Source: Nitriliruptoraceae bacterium
GTDB lineage: Bacteria > Actinomycetota > Nitriliruptoria > Nitriliruptorales > Nitriliruptoraceae
Direction: 5' to 3'
DNA length: 48,876 nucleotides
Assembly: GCA_020832455.1 (NCBI GenBank)
Contig: JAFIEQ010000012.1
Span: 1-48,876 of the forward strand
The translations under genes and the position numbers were made by a program. Shown here piece after piece: positions 43,457 to 48,876 of this stretch. The number at the start of each line of letters is the position of its first letter. Position 1 is the stretch's first letter. The notes beneath the pieces were generated by a model, which worked only from the letters and a program-made list of their open reading frames with translations, did no database searches and was not told where the DNA came from.

Positions 43457-44457
43457 GAGGCGGCCCGGCGCTCGGCACGGGCCAGGGCACGCCAGTCCTC
43501 GCCGGCGCGCCAGGCGAGCGCGACCGGATGGTCGGGCTCGCGGTCCACCAGCCAGTTGCGCCGGAAGACGTGCCACTGGGCCGGGAAGCGACGCAGCAGC
43601 CGACCGAGCTCGTCGGCGACGCGCTGGGTCCCGTCGTAGACGTCGAGGTCGTGGAGCTCGATCGGATCCTGGACGACCCCGTGGAACCCGTCGCCGGCGG
43701 TCATGAACCCCCCGACGGCCACGGGTCGGCCGGTGCGCCGGGCGAGCGCCGCCGTCCCGGGCGGCAGGCGGCACGGCTCGCCGCAGAACTCCACGATCGG
43801 GCCCTTGCCGGTCAGGTCCCGGTCCGCGAGCAGGGTGGCCAGCGCCCCCTCGTCGCGGATCCGTTGCTCCAGGCGGTCCAGCATGTCGCCACCGCGCACC
43901 AGCGGGATCACGTCGATCCCCGCGCCGCGGCGCAGGCCGACGAACCGATCGAAGAGCCGACGGGGTTCGACCACCTCGGCCACGACCACCATCCGCCAGT
44001 CACGCTGCGCGGTCCAGAACGCACCGACGTCCCAGGAGCCGATGTGGCCGGTCGCGAAGATGCCGCCACGCCCGCTGGCGCGGAACGCATCGACGTGGTG
44101 GAACCCCTCGGCCCGCGACGCGGCGATGACCGCCTCCGCGGACATGGTGTGCAGCCGGAAGCTGTCCAGCCAGTAGCGCGCGTAGCTGACGTAGGCCTCC
44201 CGGACGAGCTCGTCGAGCTCGCGTGGCGAGGCGTCGGGGACCAGCCGGGCGAGGTTGCGGGCCACCTGCTCGCGCTGCTCGCGGTCGGCGGCGAGGTACC
44301 AGGCGCGACCGGTGCGCGCGGGCAGGCCTCGGGCGAGGCGGTCGGGCAATCGGGCCGCGGCCTCCCAGGCAGCCCGGTACTGCCAGTAGGTCAGGCGCTG
44401 GCGCATCCGCTCCGGATCGGGCGGCGGGAGCGCGTCGACGGAGGCGACCGGCTTCAC
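43453..44457 (-). CDS. PatA-like acyltransferase of phosphatidylinositol mannoside synthesis
   Basis: Lysophospholipid/lipid A-type acyltransferase family protein of 334 residues. The HX4D motif GHIGSWD (His138, Asp143) is present, as is DRDLTGKGPIVEFCGEPCRLPPGTAALA, which matches the second catalytic block of mycobacterial PatA (VEF Glu). In mycobacteria PatA acylates the mannose of PIM, acting with PimA. The genes overlap on both sides: GTGA with pgsA (44454-44457) and with pimA (43453-43456). The GTG start is chosen from this overlap. The exact acyl donor and acceptor are inferred from the neighbourhood. Confidence 0.9.
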   Translation of the reverse strand: MKPVASVDALPPPDPERMRQRLTYWQYRAAWEAAARLPDRLARGLPARTGRAWYLAADREQREQVARNLARLVPDASPRELDELVREAYVSYARYWLDSFRLHTMSAEAVIAASRAEGFHHVDAFRASGRGGIFATGHIGSWDVGAFWTAQRDWRMVVVAEVVEPRRLFDRFVGLRRGAGIDVIPLVRGGDMLDRLEQRIRDEGALATLLADRDLTGKGPIVEFCGEPCRLPPGTAALARRTGRPVAVGGFMTAGDGFHGVVQDPIELHDLDVYDGTQRVADELGRLLRRFPAQWHVFRRNWLVDREPDHPVALAWRAGEDWRALARAERRAAS

Positions 44458-45263
44458 CGGCGGCGCTCGGCGGGCAGCACGTCCGAGGTGCGCGGTGGGG
44501 TCTGCTCGACCGGGGCCACGCGCCCGGGGCCCTCGTCCGAGGCGGGCACCCGTGTGGCGGGCGCACCACGGTCGACCGCGCCGTCGAAGTTGCGTTCGCC
44601 GTAGAAGCGGCGCGCCCCGGCCTTGAACGCGCGGCTCCACTTGCGGTCCGTGAGCGCGAGCGCGAGCAGCTCCTCGGGGACGTCACGGTCGATCTGGCAC
44701 CACACGTGGTGGGCCCGCTGGACGACGGTGACACTGCCGCCGATCGCGAGCAGCCACAGCACCGGCTCGAACAACCAGCGGTGGAAGACCAGCCCGACCA
44801 TCAGCAGCATGGCGCGCTCGGCCCGTTCCATCACGCCCACGGAGCAGTCGAGGTCGATCGACTCCGCCTTGGCGCGGACGTAGCTGGTGACCTGCGCGGC
44901 CACCAACGCGACGATCGCGAGCAGCAGGAGCCGGATCTCGTCGCGGACGAACACGACGATGCCCGCCAGGATCAAGCCGTCGGAGATGCGGTCGCTCACC
45001 GAGTCGTAGAAGCCCCCGAACGGGGTCGAGCGGTTGGTGGCCCGCGCGACGGCACCGTCGAAGGTGTCCATCAGACCGCCGGCGACCAGCAGCCACCCAC
45101 CCAGCACCAGATCGCCGGTCGCGACCGCGACACTGGCCGCCGCGGTGAGCGCGATCCCGAGCGTGGTCAGCGTGTTCGGCGTGAGCCCGGTGCGTCCGAG
45201 CCCACGACCGATCGGGCCGGTGACGGCATCGACGTACGTGGGGAAACGGGACCGCAGGGCCAC
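44454..45263 (-). CDS. pgsA: Phosphatidylinositol phosphate synthase PgsA (CDP-alcohol phosphotransferase)
   Basis: Membrane enzyme that joins CDP-diacylglycerol to inositol phosphate. The CDP-alcohol phosphotransferase motif is complete: Asp66, Asp69-Gly70, Ala73-Arg74, Gly83, Asp87, Asp91, in the mycobacterial form ending DRISDG. Six hydrophobic helices fit the family. At 269 residues it is about 50 longer than M. tuberculosis PgsA1, because of a hydrophilic C-terminal tail (from about 215) with Pro, Arg and Glu. Start GTG has no strong Shine-Dalgarno. It is 121 nt downstream of the HIT gene. Confidence 0.92.
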   Translation of the reverse strand: MALRSRFPTYVDAVTGPIGRGLGRTGLTPNTLTTLGIALTAAASVAVATGDLVLGGWLLVAGGLMDTFDGAVARATNRSTPFGGFYDSVSDRISDGLILAGIVVFVRDEIRLLLLAIVALVAAQVTSYVRAKAESIDLDCSVGVMERAERAMLLMVGLVFHRWLFEPVLWLLAIGGSVTVVQRAHHVWCQIDRDVPEELLALALTDRKWSRAFKAGARRFYGERNFDGAVDRGAPATRVPASDEGPGRVAPVEQTPPRTSDVLPAERRR

Positions 45264-45384
45264 GAGCTGCTCGAGCGTCGAGGTGGAGTCGGCACGCTAG
45301 CAACGTGGCAGGGTCCGTCCGGGGCGTGCCCCCTCGGCGGTCGGACGGCGCGCGAGCCACGAGTCACCCGCTCACCCGAACCGG

Positions 45385-45948
45385 TCAGCGGAACCCGGGC
45401 TCGAGGGCGCGGTAGACCTCCTCGAGCGCCTGCGGCAGCACCCGTGCCGCACCGATCGTGGAGATGAAGTTGGTGTCGCCGCTCCAACGCGGCACCGCGT
45501 GCAGGTGCAGGTGCTCGGCGATGCCCGCCCCGCCCGCACGCCCGAGGTTCATCCCGAGGTTCACGCCGTCGGCGTGGAGCGACCGCTTGAGCACCCCGAC
45601 GGTGCGCCGCCCCAGCGCCCACACCTCGGCGGCGGCGTCGTCGTCCAGGGATTCGAGGTCGGCCTCGTGGACGTAGGGCACGACCATGAGGTGGCCCGGG
45701 TTGTAGGGGTAGGCGTTGAAGATGACGAACGCGTGCGTGCCGCGGTGCAGGATCAGGGAGTGGACGTCGTCGGCCGGGTCACGCGCCGGGATCACGCAGA
45801 ACGGGCAGCCCGCGACCGGATCGTCGCCCGCGAGGTAGGCGGCGCGCCACGGCGCCCACAGCCGCTGCATCGCGTCGACGCCGACACCACGTTGGTCCCC
45901 GCGCGCGTCCGCGGTCGCGGGACGGTCCTCGGCAGCGTCCGCGGTCAT
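45385..45948 (-). CDS. HIT-family nucleotide phosphorylase or hydrolase (Rv2613c-like)
   Basis: 187-residue histidine-triad protein. Motif EHLHLHAVPRW gives His146, His148 (catalytic) and His150. Conserved YPYNPGHLMVVPY and VNLGMNLGRAGGAGIAEH match the M. tuberculosis Ap4A phosphorylase Rv2613c, as does the QRLWAPWR opening. A CPFC pair (Cys48, Cys51) may bind zinc. The gene sits between thrS and pgsA, the same place as Rv2613c. The ATG overlaps the methyltransferase stop (ATGA, 45945-45948). The Ap4A substrate is inferred from that relative. Confidence 0.9.
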   Translation of the reverse strand: MTADAAEDRPATADARGDQRGVGVDAMQRLWAPWRAAYLAGDDPVAGCPFCVIPARDPADDVHSLILHRGTHAFVIFNAYPYNPGHLMVVPYVHEADLESLDDDAAAEVWALGRRTVGVLKRSLHADGVNLGMNLGRAGGAGIAEHLHLHAVPRWSGDTNFISTIGAARVLPQALEEVYRALEPGFR

Positions 45949-46706
45949 GGAGCGGTCGTGTGCGCCGAGGGGGCGCGTCCGACGAGCATCCCGCGCCGCG
46001 CGCCGGGCCACAGCCCCTCGACCTCCCAGCTCGGCTCGAGCCCCGCGGCCGCGAGTGCGTCGAGCAGCTGCTGCCGGGTGAACACCGGCATCCGCTCCGA
46101 CCAACGCGCCGTGGTCGTGGCGTCCGGCGTGGCGACCGTCCACACGAACTCGACCTCGAGCGCGTCGGGATGCGCGACCGAGCGCACCACCCGGGCCGCG
46201 ACGTCGTCACCGATCCGGGCGGTGTGCACCTCGCGCAGGCCGCCGGGGACGATGACGTCGGGGGTGATCCAGGGCTCGACGAGCAGCAGCCCACCGGGGG
46301 CGACGTGCGCCGCCATGCGGGCCAACGCGCGGTCGAGCTCCTCGGCGTCGGCGACGTGACCGATCGCGGAGAACAGGCAGGTCACGACGTCGAAACGGCG
46401 CCCGAGATCGAGCCCGCCGAAGTCGGCCTCGACGAGCCCGACCTCCGCCCCGAGTCGCTCGCGGGCGACCCGCAGCATCGGGGCGGCGACGTCGCAGCCG
46501 ACCACCTCCTCGAACGAGGGGGTCCAGCGCGCGAGGTGCTGCCCGGTCCCGCAGGCGACGTCCAGCAGGCTGCGCGCCGCAGGGAGGTGCGCGTCCACGT
46601 AGGTGCGCACCCCCGCTGCCTCGGCGTCGTAGTCCTTGCCGGTCGCGGTGTAGATCGCGTCGTACCAGCGGGCGAGGTCGAGGTAGTCCGGGGGGAGGCT
46701 CGCCAT
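45945..46706 (-). CDS. Class I SAM-dependent methyltransferase
   Basis: 253-residue methyltransferase with motif I LLDVACGTGQH (residues 48-57), acidic D/E motifs following, and FDVVTCLFSAIGHV. The opening YLDLARWYDAIY, GKDYDAEA and the FSAIGHV stretch resemble the sugar N,N-dimethyltransferases of the DesVI/TylM1 group, but sequence alone does not prove that substrate. The ATG at 46706 is four nt after the thrS stop. It separates thrS from the HIT gene, which are adjacent in M. tuberculosis. Confidence 0.88.
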   Translation of the reverse strand: MASLPPDYLDLARWYDAIYTATGKDYDAEAAGVRTYVDAHLPAARSLLDVACGTGQHLARWTPSFEEVVGCDVAAPMLRVARERLGAEVGLVEADFGGLDLGRRFDVVTCLFSAIGHVADAEELDRALARMAAHVAPGGLLLVEPWITPDVIVPGGLREVHTARIGDDVAARVVRSVAHPDALEVEFVWTVATPDATTTARWSERMPVFTRQQLLDALAAAGLEPSWEVEGLWPGARRGMLVGRAPSAHTTAP

Positions 46707-46710
46707 CGGC

Positions 46711-48723
46711 TCAGCCGTCCTTGGGTCGCTTGGCGGCGATCTCCGCGGCGACCTCGGCCACGAACCCGTCGAGCGGGACGTCCTTGCGCTGCTGGTCGGT
46801 GCCGTAGGCACGGATCGCGACGGTGCGTGCCTCGGCCTCCGAGGAGCCGACGACCAGGGTGTAGGGGACCTTGGAGGTCTGCGCGTCGCGGATCTTGGCG
46901 CCGAGCGTGCCGTCGGCCGCGTCGAGGTGGACCCGGACGCCCTGGGTGCGCAGCGCCGCGGCGACCTCACCGGCGTAGGCGTCGAAGTCGGCGGCGACCG
47001 GCACGACGCGGACCTGCTCGGGGGCGAGCCAGGTCGGGAACGCGCCGTTGAACGACTCGACCATCACGGAGAAGAACCGCTCGATCGAGCCGAACAGGGC
47101 CCGGTGGACCATGAACGGCTGGTGCTTCTCGCCGTCCTCGCCCACGTAGGAGATGTCGAAACGCTGTGGCAGGTTGAAGTCGACCTGGATGGTGGTCAGC
47201 TGCCACTCCCGCCCGATCGCATCACGGGCGTGGATGTCGATCTTCGGGCCGTAGAACGCGCCCTCGCCCTCGTCGATGACGTAGTCGTAGCCGGAGCGGG
47301 CGGCGGCCTCCATCAGGGCCTTCTCCGCGTACTCCCACTGCTCGTCGCTGCCGATGGACTTGGCCTCCGGCCGGGTGGACACCGCGACCCGCGAGGGCTC
47401 GCCGAGCCCGAACGCGGCGTAGAGGTCGCGGGCGAACTCGATGCAGCCGACGACCTCGTCGACGATCTGGTCGGCGCGGCAGAAGATGTGGCTGTCGTCC
47501 TGGGTGAACCCGCGGGCCCGCAGCATCCCGTTGACGACCCCGGAGCGCTCGTAGCGGTAGACGGTGCCGAGCTCCGCGATGCGCAGCGGCAGCTCCCGGT
47601 AGGACCGGGTGCGGGAGGTGAACGCCAGGATGTGGAACGGGCAGTTCATGGGCTTGAGCCGGTAGGACGCGTTCTCCACCTCCATGCCCGGGTACATCAG
47701 CTCGCCGTAGTTCTCGAGGTGGCCCGAGATGCGCCAGAGGTCCTCCTTGGCGATGTGCGGGGTGTACACCGGCACGTAGCCCCGCGCGAGGGTCTCGTCG
47801 CGGATCCAGTCCTCCATCTGCTTGCGCACGATCGCGCCGTTGGGCAGGAAGATGGCGAGCCCGGGACCGAGCTCGTCGGGCTGGTGGGTGAGCTCGAGTT
47901 CCCGACCGAGCTTGCGGTGGTCGCGGCGCTTGGCCTCCTCGATCATCTCCAGGTGGGCCTTGAGCGCCTTCTTGGACTCCCAGGCGGTGCCGTAGATGCG
48001 CTGCAGCATCGGCTGGTCCTCGCGCCCGCGCCAGTACGCCCCGGCGGCGCGCAGCAGCTTGAACGCCGGGATGCGTGCCGTGTCGGGCAGATGGGGCCCG
48101 CGACACAGGTCCGACCAGGCCACCTCGCCGTCCTGGCGGACGTTGCGGTAGACGGTGAACGTCGGATCCTGACCGGCGGCCACGGGATCGGGCGCGTCGA
48201 CCTGGCTGAGGATGGTGCCGTCGTCGACCAGGGAGATGATCTCCGCCTTGTAGGGCTGGTCGGCGAACTCGGTGAGCGCGTCGTCCTTGGCGACCTCTTC
48301 GCGTACGAACCGCTGCTTCTCACGCAGCAGTTCGGTCATGCGGGCCTCGATGCGCTCGAGGTCGTCGGGGGTGAAGGGCCGCTCGACGTCGAAGTCGTAG
48401 TAGAAGCCGTCCTCGACCGGCGGGCCGATGGCCCACTTCGCGCCGGGGAACAGGTCGGTCACGGCCTGGGCCATGACGTGCGCGGTCGAGTGCCGCAGGA
48501 TCGCGCGCCCCTCCTCGGTCTCCGCGTAGATGCACGCGACGCGCGCGCCGTCGGGGACCTCGCGGTCGAGGTCCCACTGGCTCGAGGTGCCGTCGGGGGT
48601 GGTGACCCGGGCGGCCACGACGGAGCCGCGGATGGCCTCGAGGGCCTTGAGCGCCTGGATGGCGGTCGCCCCGGCCTCGAGTTCGGTGGACGCATCGGCG
48701 TGGTGGACGGTGATGGACTGCAC
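46711..48723 (-). CDS. thrS: Threonyl-tRNA synthetase
   Basis: Charges tRNA-Thr with threonine and edits Ser-tRNA-Thr. The 670-residue product has N-terminal TGS domain (QSITVHHADASTELEAG to CIYA), editing domain with HSTAHVMAQAV, catalytic domain with Zn-ligand Cys361 in MNCPFHILAF, motif 2 (YRYERSGVVNGMLRARGFTQDDSHIF) and motif 3 (VHRALFGSIERFF), and the C-terminal anticodon domain (VRVVPVAADFDAYAGEVA). The GTG at 48723 is chosen over an in-frame start 24 nt upstream because a CAGGAG Shine-Dalgarno sits seven bases before it. First gene of the minus-strand operon to pimA. Confidence 0.96.
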   Translation of the reverse strand: MQSITVHHADASTELEAGATAIQALKALEAIRGSVVAARVTTPDGTSSQWDLDREVPDGARVACIYAETEEGRAILRHSTAHVMAQAVTDLFPGAKWAIGPPVEDGFYYDFDVERPFTPDDLERIEARMTELLREKQRFVREEVAKDDALTEFADQPYKAEIISLVDDGTILSQVDAPDPVAAGQDPTFTVYRNVRQDGEVAWSDLCRGPHLPDTARIPAFKLLRAAGAYWRGREDQPMLQRIYGTAWESKKALKAHLEMIEEAKRRDHRKLGRELELTHQPDELGPGLAIFLPNGAIVRKQMEDWIRDETLARGYVPVYTPHIAKEDLWRISGHLENYGELMYPGMEVENASYRLKPMNCPFHILAFTSRTRSYRELPLRIAELGTVYRYERSGVVNGMLRARGFTQDDSHIFCRADQIVDEVVGCIEFARDLYAAFGLGEPSRVAVSTRPEAKSIGSDEQWEYAEKALMEAAARSGYDYVIDEGEGAFYGPKIDIHARDAIGREWQLTTIQVDFNLPQRFDISYVGEDGEKHQPFMVHRALFGSIERFFSVMVESFNGAFPTWLAPEQVRVVPVAADFDAYAGEVAAALRTQGVRVHLDAADGTLGAKIRDAQTSKVPYTLVVGSSEAEARTVAIRAYGTDQQRKDVPLDGFVAEVAAEIAAKRPKDG

Positions 48724-48730
48724 GGGTGGA

Positions 48731-48736
48731 CTCCTG
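48731..48736 (-). promoter_or_regulatory. Ribosome binding site deciding the thrS start
   Basis: Minus-strand CAGGAG, seven bases before the GTG at 48723. It supports that start over the in-frame alternative at 48747. Confidence 0.65.
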
Positions 48737-48789
48737 CGGTGCCACACGGACGGCGACCGGTCGTTGACCGGCGAGGGTAGTGCCGTCGC

Positions 48790-48876
48790 GTCGGGGGGGC
48801 CCCCGGCCCCCCGCGGGGGGGGGGCACAGGGGGGGGGGGCGGGGGGGGGGGCGCCGCCGGGGCGCGGGGGGGGCGG
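48790..48876. repeat. Poly-G low-complexity right end
   Basis: Long G runs broken by short C blocks and a single cacag, with no coding signal. It parallels the poly-C at the left end, and both read as poly-G outward. I infer a contig-edge artefact. Confidence 0.8.

Noticed and set aside
42128-43774. A 548-codon pimA reading in a single frame
   Set aside because: The last 100 or so residues are Pro/Arg/Gly nonsense, while the expected PimA C-terminus is intact in another frame. The part before 43456 overlaps the acyltransferase gene.
45264-45384. A tRNA or riboswitch in the gap between the HIT gene and pgsA
   Set aside because: No cloverleaf, T-loop consensus or recognisable aptamer motif could be found by eye; the same holds for the other gaps.

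Overview
The window is 48.9 kb of very GC-rich bacterial chromosome. Gene content and order point to an actinomycete (Actinomycetota). From memory of the Mycobacterium tuberculosis map, the order thrS - HIT protein - pgsA - acyltransferase - pimA - pdxS - pdxT - yebC - ruvC - ruvA - ruvB - secD - secF - apt - rel - metallo-hydrolase - hisS - aspS - rarA - alaS - ruvX - mltG - aroE follows the Rv2614c to Rv2552c stretch. A type IV pilus locus at the left end and the absence of mycobacterial insertions suggest a deep-branching, non-mycobacterial lineage. A Nitriliruptoria/Euzebya-like origin is a guess I cannot test here. No tRNA, rRNA, CRISPR, phage or insertion sequence was seen.

Nearly everything is on the minus strand and tightly packed. 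I count 15 four-base ATGA/GTGA stop-start overlaps. From the left: pilC, pilT and pilB (pilus platform and two motor ATPases) lie downstream of a three-gene regulatory set: Roadblock/LC7 protein, DUF4388 (PATAN) protein and MglA/CvnD-like small GTPase. Next come aroE, mltG, ruvX, alaS, two small membrane-anchored proteins and rarA. Three plus-strand genes follow (YihY-type membrane protein, SRPBCC protein, BON protein), then aspS, hisS and a glyoxalase-II-like hydrolase. A plus-strand DUF222/HNH (13E12-type) protein is next, followed by rel, apt, secF, secD, an HD-domain protein, yajC and a cation/proton antiporter. A plus-strand secreted acidic protein sits between that antiporter and ruvB-ruvA-ruvC. 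Then come a PAS histidine kinase, yebC, an adenosine deaminase, pdxT-pdxS (vitamin B6), a DUF3048 lipoprotein, the phosphatidylinositol-mannoside operon (pimA, acyltransferase, pgsA, HIT protein), a methyltransferase and thrS.

The strongest candidate for a little-described system is the left-end pilus module. A GTPase, a Roadblock protein and a PATAN protein are translationally coupled into pilB. In addition, both motor ATPases, including the PilT-like one that normally lacks it, carry an MshEN-type N-terminal domain that in other proteins binds cyclic di-GMP. This suggests one operon that could feed a GTPase switch and a second-messenger signal into pilus extension and retraction.

Sequence-quality cautions: both ends run into homopolymer-rich junk (poly-C at the left, poly-G at the right). 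A similar low-complexity patch with a 12-base C run lies inside pimA, where the reading frame breaks.
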